Shown here piece after piece: positions 35,731 through 45,572 of a stretch of DNA of 64,000 nt. Source of the stretch: an uncultured Maricaulis sp. (GTDB taxonomy: Bacteria; Pseudomonadota; Alphaproteobacteria; Caulobacterales; Maricaulaceae). How positions within the stretch are numbered: position 1 is the first letter of the stretch; each line of letters begins with the position of its first letter. The DNA lies in the NCBI RefSeq assembly GCF_947259345.1, contig NZ_CAMYLS010000010.1, positions 1-64,000 on the forward strand, written 5' to 3'. The notes beneath the pieces were generated by a model. It was not told the DNA's origin, made no database searches, and saw nothing but the letters and a program-made list of their open reading frames with translations. A program made the position numbers and the translations under genes.

Positions 35731-37955
35731 AGACGCTCCCCGCGGCGCGTGACCAGCCAGATCAAAGCGAGGATCATCATCAGGGCACCCAGTCCCATCA
35801 GGATCTCGCGCGGTGTCGCGGTCGCCGGCAGGGCCAGGCCATTGGCGCGTTCGGCTTCACCGCCGGCGACCGGCGCGGCGAGCCGGGCAAACAGGCGGGC
35901 GTCAGCCCTTGCGTGCTGAACCGGTGCAGCCTCGCGCTCGCGTATCGAGTCGAAATCCCAGCCTTCCGGGGTCATGACCGGGACATCGCGCGCTGCCAGC
36001 GGGGTGCCATCCGGACGGGCCGGCGTGACGTCGACCGCAACCAGGCTGGTCAAGCGAGAGACTAGGTCAAAGTCGAGAGCGGTTTCCAGCACGGCTGCGT
36101 CAATCTCGGCCTGGCTGGCGCCCTGGAAGCGGCTTTCCTCGAGGGCCCGGATCCGGTTGCGCCCGAACAGGGCGGCAATGCCCTGACCTTCGCGGGCATT
36201 GGCGAGCGACAGGGTTTCGCGCCACATTGAACCGGCCAGCGCGCCCTCGATGACCATCACGCCGTCGCGTCGGCCCAGCCGGGCGGTCAGGGTGACCGGT
36301 TCGCCATGATAGAGGTCAGGCAGCGGTGCCGGCCAGATCTCGCTCAGCGCGTCCTCCGGGAAGAGGGCATCAAGATCGGTCATGACCGGCCGCTCCAGGG
36401 CCGTGAACAGCGCTTCCATGCGGGCTTCAACCTCGGAAACCTGGCCGATATGGGTGAAGGTGCCACGGCCGAGGCGGGCGGCCCGACTCATGAAGTAGGC
36501 ATTTGGCGCGGACCCGATCCCGACCGGGAAGAGGCGTGAACGGCCCAGGCGGTCATTGATGGCGGAGAAGAGCTGGGCTTCATTGCCGATCGCGCCATCG
36601 GTGAGGAAGACGATCTGGCGCACCCGTTCGTCAGAGTCGATGTCCGCATCACGCAAAGCGGCATTGAGCGCCGGCAGCATTTCCGTACCGCCCTGCGCCT
36701 CGAGCCGGCGGGCGAAGGCGAGCGCCCGCGCGATATTGCCGTGGCTGGCCGGGACCGCTTCGGGGAAGAGCTGGTCCATCGTGTTGTCGAAGCGAATGAC
36801 ATTGAAGTGGTCAGTCGGTTCCAGGCGTTGCAGGGCGGTGATGAGAGCCGCGCGGGCCTGACGCATTGATGCGCCGCCCATGGAGCCGGAATTGTCGATC
36901 ACGAAAATGGTTTCGCGGTCGCGGCGCGCAATGGCATCGCTCATCTCTGCCGGTGGCAGGACCTGGGCCAAAAGATAGGTCTCGCCGTCCCATTCCTCGA
37001 TGAAGAGGGCGGCGCTGGCGGCATGCGGGTCGGCGGGGCGCCAGGTCAGTACGAAATCGCGATTGGCCGGGATCGGGCCGGCGGCCAGCGAGACGCGGGC
37101 GGTCTCGTCCGGCAGGCGCTCAACGAGAGTGGCGTGATAAAGGCTGGCCACCTCGCCGAGCGTAAAACCGGCATCGAGTTCGGCGGTGATGGTGACCGGC
37201 AGGCGCAGCTGGTCGCGCGGCTCAACGGACGGATGCAGGATGGGCGGTGTAATGCGGGCAACGTCCGGAACGGCGGGACTGTTAGCCAGCCCGGTCGAGG
37301 CCAACAGATAATCGCTGCCCTGCGGAATGTAGCGCGGGGTCAGGCCGAGCGGCTGGCGAAGCTCGTAACGTCCGTCCGAATAGCGCGCAACGCTCTGGTA
37401 TTCCAGCTGCACGATGATGGTCTCGCCCGGGCCGATATTGGCAACCGAGGTGGTGAACATGTTGGGGCGTTCCTGCTCCACGAGGCTGGCGCGCTGACCA
37501 TTGCGGCGCGCGGTCTCATAAGTGCGGCGGGCCTGCTGGCGCTCCTGGATCTCCCCCTCGATGAAACGGTCACCGACCTGCATGCGCAGCCGGTCGACGC
37601 CGCTATCCTCGGGCATGGGAAAGACATAGGTCGCCTCGACCCAGGCATCCGACGGGTTTTCAAAGCGCTGGGTGATCGTGGCACGGACCACCGGGCCGGA
37701 AATGTCGAAGGCGATGTCGGTGGCGACCATGGGCGCGGGAATGTAGCGGCCCGGTTCGATCGTGCGGATCAGCAGCGCGCCCTCATTGATCTCGGAGAGG
37801 CGGACCAGCTGGCCTTCGTCAATCTCGCCGGGCGCCGGTGTGTCGGCCCGGGCATCTGACCAGAGCAGCAAGGTGGCGGCGAGTGCCGCGACGGCGAGGA
37901 GAAGCCCGAACCAGGCTTGTGACCCGGCTGTCTGGTGCGTGCGTGTGGTCGCCAT
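35724..37955 (-). CDS. Sortase target: VIT and von Willebrand A domain surface protein
   Basis: 743-aa exported protein, the dedicated substrate of the adjacent sortase. The signal/anchor is at residues about 14-36 (WFGLLLAVAALAATLLLW). A VIT domain follows (RATITQRFENPSDAWVEATY, VGDRFIEGEIQERQQARRTY), then a VWA domain with the MIDAS motif DNSGSMGG (about residue 350). The C-terminus has the sorting signal: LPATA near residue 709, a hydrophobic helix and a basic tail RRGERLW. GGAGG precedes the ATG at 37955; the longer frame to 38174 has no signal peptide. Inter-alpha-inhibitor-like proteins of this type may bind matrix or other cells; that role is not proven here. Confidence 0.92.
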   Translation of the reverse strand: MATTRTHQTAGSQAWFGLLLAVAALAATLLLWSDARADTPAPGEIDEGQLVRLSEINEGALLIRTIEPGRYIPAPMVATDIAFDISGPVVRATITQRFENPSDAWVEATYVFPMPEDSGVDRLRMQVGDRFIEGEIQERQQARRTYETARRNGQRASLVEQERPNMFTTSVANIGPGETIIVQLEYQSVARYSDGRYELRQPLGLTPRYIPQGSDYLLASTGLANSPAVPDVARITPPILHPSVEPRDQLRLPVTITAELDAGFTLGEVASLYHATLVERLPDETARVSLAAGPIPANRDFVLTWRPADPHAASAALFIEEWDGETYLLAQVLPPAEMSDAIARRDRETIFVIDNSGSMGGASMRQARAALITALQRLEPTDHFNVIRFDNTMDQLFPEAVPASHGNIARALAFARRLEAQGGTEMLPALNAALRDADIDSDERVRQIVFLTDGAIGNEAQLFSAINDRLGRSRLFPVGIGSAPNAYFMSRAARLGRGTFTHIGQVSEVEARMEALFTALERPVMTDLDALFPEDALSEIWPAPLPDLYHGEPVTLTARLGRRDGVMVIEGALAGSMWRETLSLANAREGQGIAALFGRNRIRALEESRFQGASQAEIDAAVLETALDFDLVSRLTSLVAVDVTPARPDGTPLAARDVPVMTPEGWDFDSIREREAAPVQHARADARLFARLAAPVAGGEAERANGLALPATATPREILMGLGALMMILALIWLVTRRGERLW

Positions 37956-38176
37956 GCGAACCTCCCCGATATGTGCCGGCCGCCCCGTTCTGCGAGGGTG
38001 TTTGCGGAGCGACCGGCGTCCCTGTCCACGGTCACGCTGGTCCCCGATCACGAAGGTGACAGGGCGGTAATGCGGCGATTGCGGGGAGAATTGGGGCGAT
38101 GTCAGGGCGGGGCGTATCGGGGCGAACCGGGGTGAGGCATGCAGAATTGCTGCCCCCCATGGGCGATCTTGCATAG

Positions 38177-39453
<1,277 letters not shown>

Positions 39454-39454
<1 letters not shown>

Positions 39455-39470
39455 TTATAGAAATTATCAA
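39454..39470. promoter_or_regulatory. AT-rich partial palindrome, possible iron/oxidative-stress operator for dps
   Basis: ATTATAGAAATTATCAA sits upstream of the dps promoter and has a TAGAA-N-TT-half-site look like an Irr/Fur-type box. Either an iron- or peroxide-responsive regulator would suit dps. The match is loose and only positional evidence supports it. Confidence 0.25.
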
Positions 39471-39493
39471 TGTCAGGGCCAATAAATCCTGAT

Positions 39494-39522
39494 TTGAATT
39501 ATGGAGGTGGGACGCCTACATA
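39494..39522 (+). promoter_or_regulatory. Promoter of dps
   Basis: TTGAAT (39494-39499) and TACATA (39517-39522) are 17 bp apart, good fits to the -35 and -10 hexamers. The ATG of dps is about 50 bp further, preceded by AAGGAG. Confidence 0.5.
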
Positions 39523-39573
39523 GAACAGGACGCCGCGGCATGGCCGCACGCGAATGACAACAAGGAGAATGAT

Positions 39574-40041
39574 ATGAGCATCAATATGGGTCTGTCCGAC
39601 GCACAACGTGAAGCCATGGCCAGCGCTGTGACCGCCGTCCTGGCAGACACGTATGCGCTCTACTTCAAGACGCATGTCTATCACTGGAATGTCACCGGAC
39701 CGCGCTTTCACGATCTGCACGCCCTGTTCGAGACCCAGTATAACGAGCTGTGGATGGCGACCGATGTGATCGCCGAGCGCATCCGCGCCCTCGATGTTGT
39801 CGCTCCGCGCTCCTATGACGAGATGTCCAGCGCCGCGGCGATCAAGTCCGGCGGCGAGGCCAAGGACGCCAATGACATGCTGCGTGACCTGCTCAAGGGC
39901 CATGAGACAGTTGTTGCCACGATCCGCAAGGCGCTCGACCTGGCCGGCGAGCATGGCGATGAAGCGACCGCGGATATCCTGACGCCGCGTCTCACCGAGC
40001 ATGAAAAATCCGCCTGGATGTTGCGGTCCACAATCGGCTGA
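39574..40041 (+). CDS. dps: Dps-family DNA-binding, iron-storing protein
   Basis: 155-aa ferritin-like protein that oxidises and stores iron using hydrogen peroxide, protecting DNA during starvation and oxidative stress. The ferroxidase site residues are visible in KTHVYHWNVTGPRFHDLHAL (His, His, Asp) and ETQYNELWMATDVIAERIRA (Glu). The N-terminal tail is short and not very basic, so DNA binding may be weak. AAGGAG is placed well before the ATG. Monocistronic, with its own promoter and terminator. Confidence 0.93.
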   Translation: MSINMGLSDAQREAMASAVTAVLADTYALYFKTHVYHWNVTGPRFHDLHALFETQYNELWMATDVIAERIRALDVVAPRSYDEMSSAAAIKSGGEAKDANDMLRDLLKGHETVVATIRKALDLAGEHGDEATADILTPRLTEHEKSAWMLRSTIG

Positions 40042-40066
40042 TCTGTCGGATCGGTTCGTTGACGAG

Positions 40067-40095
40067 AGCCCCGGTGCCTGGCGCCGGGGCTTTTC
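40067..40095 (+). terminator. Rho-independent terminator of dps
   Basis: AGCCCCGG pairs with the downstream CCGGGGCT around a short loop, followed by TTTTC. It lies 25 bp after the dps stop on the plus strand. Confidence 0.8.
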
Positions 40096-40109
40096 TCTGG
40101 GCGCTCGGC

Positions 40110-40143
40110 AAAAAAATGCCCCGGCTCTGGGGAGAGCCGGGGC
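40110..40143 (-). terminator. Rho-independent terminator of the putative sRNA
   Basis: GCCCCGGCTCT (40133-40143 on the minus strand) pairs without mismatch with AGAGCCGGGGC (40118-40128) around a CCCC loop, and the transcript then reads ATTTTTTT (40117-40110). Confidence 0.88.
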
Positions 40144-40297
40144 AGTGATTGTGAAGCGGGCCGGGGAAGCCCGAAAAAGATGGCGCCGGGTCCTAAAGGG
40201 GAGGAGAGGGACCCGGCGCGATGTTGCGCGCCCAAATGGGGAGGAGAGGCGCACAAAACTCAGATGGGGAGATCTGAGGAGCGGCTGTTCGCCGCGT
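40110..40297 (-). ncRNA. Putative small RNA with consecutive anti-Shine-Dalgarno hairpin loops
   Basis: Read on the minus strand, the gap between dps and lysR folds into a series of clean hairpins: GCGGC/GCCGC (40281-40295), CTCAGAT/ATCTGAG with loop CTCCCC (40259-40278), a mismatched 8-bp stem with loop TCTCCTCCCCATTTG (40224-40256), an 11-bp perfect stem with loop CTCTCCTCCCCTTTA (40183-40219), a small 5-bp hairpin (40157-40173), then a terminator. CUCCUCCCC is complementary to the ribosome-binding purine stretch of mRNAs. Alphaproteobacterial trans-acting sRNAs (ar14/ar15-like and cuckoo types) expose just such loops. A weak -10 TATACA and -35 CTGCCA precede the 5' end near 40297. No protein-coding frame fits. 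Confidence 0.65.
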
Positions 40298-40465
40298 CGG
40301 GTGTGTATATGGGCGATTTGCGCTGATGGCAGAAGTGCCATGGCGGCATGTCAGTTATGCAGAAACGCGAGGGCTGAATGCTTTTCGTCATGCATTGCTG
40401 CATTGTTGCCATAATTGGCCAGGACCAGGCGCAAAACCGGCGTGATTGACCAATTGACCCGTCTG

Positions 40466-41359
40466 TCAGCTCTGCCAGCGGCGCGCCTGTTCGATCAGGA
40501 AATCGCGAAAGGCGACAATCCGGCGCGAGCCGCGCAATTCGCTGGGATAGACGAAAAAGACCTCGAAATCCGGCCCGTCGAGCTCCGGCAGGACACGGCT
40601 GAGTTTCTGGTTCTCGCGGGCGACATAGTCGGGCAGGGCGGCAATGCCCATGCCGGCTTCCACCGCTTTCATGACCCCGTAGATCGTATTGACCTCGATC
40701 ACCGCCGGACGCGGCGCTGCGTCGGGATCCCGTCCGGCCTTGGCCGCCCAGTCCAGACCCGGGATCGGTGCCAGCTGGGGCGGGCCGTAATAAATGATGG
40801 CGTGATCATCGAGCTCGGCCGGCGTCGCGGGCGCGCCCTTGCGGGCGATATAGTCATGGCTGGCATAGAGGTGCTGGCGCACGGACAGCAGCTTGCGCTG
40901 GACCAGGTCATTCTGTGTCGACGGCCAGGGACGGATCCCGACCTCCGCTTCCAGCCCGGCCAGGTCGAGTTCGTGGTCGTCCAGCATGAGGCGGATGCGG
41001 ATATTGGGATATTCATCGTGAAATTCGGCGAGACGCGGCGCCAGCCAGATCGCACCCAGCGCTGTGGGCGCCGTGACTTTTAGCTCGCCGGACGGTTCGT
41101 CGCGGGCATCATGCACATGCGCTTCCGCGATCGCGACCTTGGAGGCGATCTCATGCGCCGCGCCGTAGAGGAGATTGCCCGGTTCGGTGGGAATCAGGCC
41201 ACGGGCGTGGCGATGGAAGAGGGTAACGCCGAGATCGTCTTCCAGCGCCGCAATCTGCCGGCTGACAGCCGATTGCGACAGGCCGAGCATCTCGGCAGCC
41301 TTGGTCAGGGACCCGGCCTGCGCCGCCGCATGAAAAGTCTTCAGCTTGTCCCAGTCCAT
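40466..41359 (-). CDS. LysR-family transcriptional regulator
   Basis: 297-aa regulator. The N-terminal winged helix-turn-helix is standard: WDKLKTFHAAAQAGSLTKAA, EMLGLSQSAVSRQIAALEDD, LGVTLFHRHARGLIPTEPG. It is followed by a two-lobed co-inducer domain (GELKVTAPTALGAIWLAPRL, IEVNTIYGVMKAVEAGMGIA). The effector is not deducible. No divergent target gene is adjacent; the upstream neighbour DUF547 is on the same strand. Its 3' end faces the putative sRNA gene 170 bp away with no clear terminator between, so the sRNA could also be processed from the lysR transcript. Confidence 0.9.
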   Translation of the reverse strand: MDWDKLKTFHAAAQAGSLTKAAEMLGLSQSAVSRQIAALEDDLGVTLFHRHARGLIPTEPGNLLYGAAHEIASKVAIAEAHVHDARDEPSGELKVTAPTALGAIWLAPRLAEFHDEYPNIRIRLMLDDHELDLAGLEAEVGIRPWPSTQNDLVQRKLLSVRQHLYASHDYIARKGAPATPAELDDHAIIYYGPPQLAPIPGLDWAAKAGRDPDAAPRPAVIEVNTIYGVMKAVEAGMGIAALPDYVARENQKLSRVLPELDGPDFEVFFVYPSELRGSRRIVAFRDFLIEQARRWQS

Positions 41360-41428
41360 GCCCCGTCATCTCCCCGTACGGAATCGGTTTGGGGCAGTCT
41401 ATCCGGAAAAAGGCGAATCGCGAGCCTG

Positions 41429-42637
41429 CTACTCGGTGCCGTCCTGATCCCCGTCCTGAACTTCGTCCTGGTCGGTCTCATTCGCGCCTGGCTCGCTGGT
41501 GTCGAGCGTTGGCAGGTCTACCGTGAAGACTTCGCCGTAACGGCCCTCGCGAAGCAGTTCAATTCGCCGGTGCTGCACGGCCGACATCAAGATGGCGGCA
41601 TTGGTTGGCATGGTCGCGCAATTGGCAACCACGCCGGTTTGCTGGGTTTGTTCGGCATTGTTGAAACCGAATGAGGTCATGGTCGACGGGCCGGCAACTC
41701 CCGTGCAGCGGCGCGAGCCATTGATCATGTCCGCAATCTGCCAGTCGGACACGCGGGCTGACACGGGACGGCCTGGCTCGAGCTGTTCCGCTGTCTCGTC
41801 ATTGGCGTAGCGGGCCAGGTGCTGACGCAGATCGGTCTCGAAATCCGGGAAAAGGACCCGGGCCTCATCATAGGCTTCGGAGACGCGAAGCTCCCTGTCA
41901 TTCACTTCAACTCCGCGCAGGGCATTCACGAACTCCCGTGCGGTCTGGTCAAGCTGTTGCCAGACGCCAGCACCGGTATACGCCGAGCGGCGCAGCTCCG
42001 GACTGCCGACAGACCCGTTGAAGAAACCGTACATGACGCGCGGATCGTCCCAATTGGCGTAGACGATGTTGTGGCGGATATCATTCAGGCTCAGGCGCTG
42101 ACCTTCGACTTCGAGAATCTTGGCTTCGAAGACATTCTCGTCCGTGCCGTCGGCCTCCATGCGATTGATCCAGCGGACCGGATAATTGAGCATGGTCTGC
42201 TCGATGATCGCGACATTGTAGAGATTGAACCAATAGGCCAATTGCTCGTCCCGATTGAGACGTGACAGGCCACCGATCTGATCCGGCAGCGCCTCGAGAT
42301 CTTCGCGCTGGTAGGTGATGGCCTCCCGGTATTCATCGTTCAGCACGTGATAGACAACCCGATTGCCTTCATAGCGGTAGCGCGTCGTGTTGGATGTGTT
42401 GATGCGGGTTCCGGTCTGAACCGGGCGGGTCCGCTCCGGGTCGCGGTCCATTGGCGGTACGTTGAGGACGATACCGCGCAGGATCACGCTCCAGCCTTCG
42501 TGATCAATCACCAGATTGGAGTCTTCATTGGCCTCGGCGAAGATCGAGAAATCCGCCATGGGCTGGGACTGGGCGTCGCTCACCGGGATTGAGGCAATGG
42601 CAATCAGGGCGATGCCGGCAAGAAAATAACGACGCAT
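41429..42637 (-). CDS. Secreted DUF547 protein
   Basis: 402-aa exported protein. Signal peptide MRRYFLAGIALIAIASIPVS; the DUF547 core is VVYHVLNDEYREAITYQRED, DEQLAYWFNLYNVAIIEQTM, LSLNDIRHNIVYANWDDPRV, MYGFFNGSVGSPELRRSAYT. The C-terminus is acidic (TDQDEVQDGDQDGTE). DUF547 is widespread in marine bacteria; structure suggests a papain-like fold but no activity is proven. The ATG at 42637 with GGAGC upstream begins the signal peptide. Confidence 0.85.
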   Translation of the reverse strand: MRRYFLAGIALIAIASIPVSDAQSQPMADFSIFAEANEDSNLVIDHEGWSVILRGIVLNVPPMDRDPERTRPVQTGTRINTSNTTRYRYEGNRVVYHVLNDEYREAITYQREDLEALPDQIGGLSRLNRDEQLAYWFNLYNVAIIEQTMLNYPVRWINRMEADGTDENVFEAKILEVEGQRLSLNDIRHNIVYANWDDPRVMYGFFNGSVGSPELRRSAYTGAGVWQQLDQTAREFVNALRGVEVNDRELRVSEAYDEARVLFPDFETDLRQHLARYANDETAEQLEPGRPVSARVSDWQIADMINGSRRCTGVAGPSTMTSFGFNNAEQTQQTGVVANCATMPTNAAILMSAVQHRRIELLREGRYGEVFTVDLPTLDTSEPGANETDQDEVQDGDQDGTE

Positions 42638-42765
42638 GGGAAAGCTCCAGTCACGATTGCGCCGTTTGGGCGCTTGATTGGGCGCGAAACTAGCGGCAGC
42701 GTGTGACAAGACAAGGGGGACTGGCGTTAAATAAATTCCACCTCCCCCTCATCTCACCGAAGGCC

Positions 42766-43758
42766 TCAGGCGTTGATATTGCTTGATCGGCTGGCCGGAT
42801 ACCGCGCACCCTTGACCTGGTCAGCCAGCGCGTCGAGACGTGCGCGTTCCTCGCCGCCAAGGCCAATTTCGGACCCGCGAAGGTTGGACTCCAGATTGGC
42901 CAGCTTGGTTGTCCCCGGAATGGTCAGGATATCCTCGCCTTGACCGAGAACCCAGGCCAGGGCGATCTGCGCCGGCTTGGCATTGTGGGCAATCGCGATG
43001 GCCTTGACCTCTTCCACCAGTTCGAGATTGGCCTTGAAGGCCTCATCCTCGAAACGTGGCTGGGTCGCCGCCGAGCGGAAATCGCCCTTCGCCGGCTTGT
43101 AGTCGGCCGTATAGCGCCCGGTCAGCAAACCCCGTCCGAGCGGGGAATAGGCGACGAGTGAGGCGCCGATATCGCGAACACCCTTGAGGGGCCCATCCTC
43201 GATATCGCGTGAGAAGATCGAGTATTCCGACTGAAGGGCCGAGATCGGGTGCACGGCATTGGCCCGTCGCAATGTGTCGGCGGAGGCTTCCGACAGGCCA
43301 AGGGCGCGCACCTTGCCCTCTTCGACCAGCTTCGCCATGGCACCGACCGTGTCCTCGATCGGCGTCTTCAGATCGACGCGATGCAGATAATAAAGATCAA
43401 CATGGTCGGTTTTGAGAAAGCGCAGGGAGTCTTCGATGGCGCTGCGCATATTGGCTTCCGACCCGTCGACATCGAGAAAGGCGCCGGTCTCCTTGTCACG
43501 GACGGGCCCGAACTTGGTAGCGATGACGACCTTGTCCCGGCGGTCATGGAAGGCTTCTCCGAGCAATGTCTCATTGGCACCCATGCCGTAGAGCTGGGCC
43601 GTGTCGAAATGGTTGACCCCGGCCTCGATGGCGGCATGCAAAAGGGCGACACCGTCCGAGGTTTCCACGGCGGGGCCGTAGAATTCCGACAGGCCCATAC
43701 AGCCCAGTCCGATGGCGTTCACGAAAATGCCCGAATGTCCGATTTCGCGTTTCATCAT
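42766..43758 (-). CDS. Aldo/keto reductase
   Basis: 330-aa NADPH-dependent oxidoreductase with the TIM-barrel AKR signatures: VNAIGLGCMGLSEFYGP, VNHFDTAQLYGMGANETLLG (catalytic Asp and Tyr), VIATKFGPV (Lys), VDLYYLHRVDL (His), and the cofactor motif ILTIPGTTKLANLESNL. It reduces a carbonyl compound that cannot be named from sequence. Downstream of, and probably controlled by, the TetR regulator at 43916-44482, with a perfect operator between the genes. Confidence 0.9.
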   Translation of the reverse strand: MMKREIGHSGIFVNAIGLGCMGLSEFYGPAVETSDGVALLHAAIEAGVNHFDTAQLYGMGANETLLGEAFHDRRDKVVIATKFGPVRDKETGAFLDVDGSEANMRSAIEDSLRFLKTDHVDLYYLHRVDLKTPIEDTVGAMAKLVEEGKVRALGLSEASADTLRRANAVHPISALQSEYSIFSRDIEDGPLKGVRDIGASLVAYSPLGRGLLTGRYTADYKPAKGDFRSAATQPRFEDEAFKANLELVEEVKAIAIAHNAKPAQIALAWVLGQGEDILTIPGTTKLANLESNLRGSEIGLGGEERARLDALADQVKGARYPASRSSNINA

Positions 43759-43849
43759 GTTCTCTGGTCTCCCGCTGCTCGCCGCCGTTTTGCGCGACGA
43801 GGGTGTTGATGCCTGGCGAGCCGCTTGGCAGCTGGCAAGCTTGCTGCGT

Positions 43850-43865
43850 GTGAGTGCTCACTCAC
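43850..43865. promoter_or_regulatory. TetR-type operator palindrome
   Basis: GTGAGTG-CT-CACTCAC is a perfect 7+7 palindrome lying between the TetR gene and the aldo/keto reductase start. This is the standard form and location for TetR/AcrR-family operators, so autoregulation or control of the reductase is likely. Confidence 0.7.
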
Positions 43866-43915
43866 AGATAGGTGGCGTTGGTTACCCATGCAAGGGCGAT
43901 CGGGAAATTATAGCG

Positions 43916-44482
43916 TCAGAGCGTCCAGCTGTCCCAAGCGGCATCAATAGCCGCCTCGATATCGGACGCAGCCCAGTCATGACCGGCTAGCGCCTGTTTC
44001 AGCATGGAGATCAGCGGCGGAAAGAAGAAGGCGCGCAAGACATTGGCCGGCAAGGGTTTGATCAGGCCGGCCTGCTTTCCGTCGCTCATCAGCGCCGCAA
44101 CATGGCGGTAGAAACCTTCATGGGCGACGCCTTCACTGCCCGCGAGCGGGCTTTCGCCGAAGCGCTGTCCATAGGTGAAGGCGGCCGCGTCGGACAGGTA
44201 GGCATTCCAGACGCCAAGCCAGAGCTGGCCGAAACGGTCGCGCAGCGAGGCGTCCGGTCTGGTCTCGGCCTGGATGCTCTCGAAAACTTCCTGCTTGAGC
44301 TGCCGGTAGACCGCCACGAAGAGCTCGTCCTTGCTCGGGAAATGGCGATAGAGCGTGCCCTCCGCCAGCCCGGTCTTGCGCGCGATCGCGGCGGTGGTTG
44401 CCGCGGCAAATCCGTCTTCGGCAACAAGGTCGAGCGCGGCGCGCATGATGCGGTTCCGGGTCGTGCTCAGATCGTTCAGCAT
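43916..44482 (-). CDS. TetR-family transcriptional repressor
   Basis: 188-aa regulator: N-terminal HTH (NRIMRAALDLVAEDGFAAAT, TAAIARKTGLAEGTLYRHFP, SKDELFVAVYRQLKQEVFES), then a helical ligand-binding domain with AAFTYGQRFGESPLAGS. Ligand unknown. It precedes an aldo/keto reductase on the same strand and the palindrome at 43850-43865; an aldehyde or ketone inducer would be a natural guess. Confidence 0.9.
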   Translation of the reverse strand: MLNDLSTTRNRIMRAALDLVAEDGFAAATTAAIARKTGLAEGTLYRHFPSKDELFVAVYRQLKQEVFESIQAETRPDASLRDRFGQLWLGVWNAYLSDAAAFTYGQRFGESPLAGSEGVAHEGFYRHVAALMSDGKQAGLIKPLPANVLRAFFFPPLISMLKQALAGHDWAASDIEAAIDAAWDSWTL

Positions 44483-44527
44483 GACATCCGGTCTCCCGTC
44501 ATGGCGCGCCGCAGCGCGAGGGTGTGG

Positions 44528-45472
44528 CTATTCCTGTGATGCCAGGAAGCGTTCGGCATCCAGGGCAGCCATACAGCCCATGCCGGCAGCGGTCACGGCC
44601 TGGCGATAGACATCATCGGTCACATCGCCAGCGGCGAAGACACCCGGAATGGAGGTCTTCGGTGTGCCCGGCTCGACAACCAGATAACCACCATCCTTGG
44701 TCTCGAGCTGATCAATGAAAAGCTCGGTCGCCGGGGCGTGGCCGATCGCGACGAAGAAGCCATGCGCCGGAATGTCGGTCGTGGCGCCGGTCTTCACATT
44801 CTTGATCCGCACGGCGGTCACGCCGGCCGGATCGCTGTCGCCGAGGACTTCCTCGACTTCGCTGTCCCAGACGATTTCGATCTTTTCGTGCTTGAACAGG
44901 CGGTCCTGCATGACCTTTTCGGCGCGCAGGCTGTCGCGGCGGTGCACGAGTGTGACCTTGGAGGCGAAATTGGTGAGGAAGAGGGCTTCTTCGACAGCCG
45001 TATTGCCCCCGCCGACCACGACGACTTCCTTGCCGCGATAGAAGAAACCGTCACAGGTCGCACAGGCGGAGACGCCGAAGCCCTGGAATTTCTGCTCGCT
45101 CTCAAGGCCCAGCCATTTGGCCTGGGCGCCGGTGGCGATAATGACGCTGTCGGCGGTGTAGGTCGTGCCGCTATCGCCCTTGAGGACGAAGGGGCGCGAT
45201 TTCAGATCGGCTTCGACAATGATGTCCGACACCATGTCCGTGCCGACCTTTTCCGCCTGCTCGCGCATCTGCTCCATCAGCCAGGGGCCCTGGATGACAT
45301 CGGCGAAGCCGGGATAATTCTCGACATCGGTGGTGATGGTCAGCTGCCCGCCCGGCTGAAGACCGGCGATCAGGGTCGGCTCGAGCATGGCGCGAGCGGC
45401 ATAGATGGCGGCGGTGTAACCGGCAGCGCCGGAACCGATGATGATCAGGCGCGAGTGACGCGTCTCGGACAT
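44528..45472 (-). CDS. trxB: Thioredoxin reductase
   Basis: Flavoenzyme that reduces thioredoxin with NADPH. 314 aa. FAD site IIIGSGAAGYTAAIYAARAM at residues 10-29, redox pair Cys 137/Cys 140 in SACATCDGFFYRG, NADPH site VVVVGGGNTAVEEALFLTNF, and the C-terminal FAD motif GVFAAGDVTDDVYRQAVTAA. All catalytic residues are in place. It is last in a minus-strand group with the DUF442 phosphatase-like and ELM1-like genes, but separated by about 100 bp. Confidence 0.96.
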   Translation of the reverse strand: MSETRHSRLIIIGSGAAGYTAAIYAARAMLEPTLIAGLQPGGQLTITTDVENYPGFADVIQGPWLMEQMREQAEKVGTDMVSDIIVEADLKSRPFVLKGDSGTTYTADSVIIATGAQAKWLGLESEQKFQGFGVSACATCDGFFYRGKEVVVVGGGNTAVEEALFLTNFASKVTLVHRRDSLRAEKVMQDRLFKHEKIEIVWDSEVEEVLGDSDPAGVTAVRIKNVKTGATTDIPAHGFFVAIGHAPATELFIDQLETKDGGYLVVEPGTPKTSIPGVFAAGDVTDDVYRQAVTAAGMGCMAALDAERFLASQE

Positions 45473-45572
45473 GGTCGAACCTCAAAGTCTTGCAGGGGCG
45501 GGGCCCCGAGTCGGGATTGGCCTTCTATATAGGCGGTTGGCCGGCAATTGCCTGCCCGCCAATGCAGCGCGC

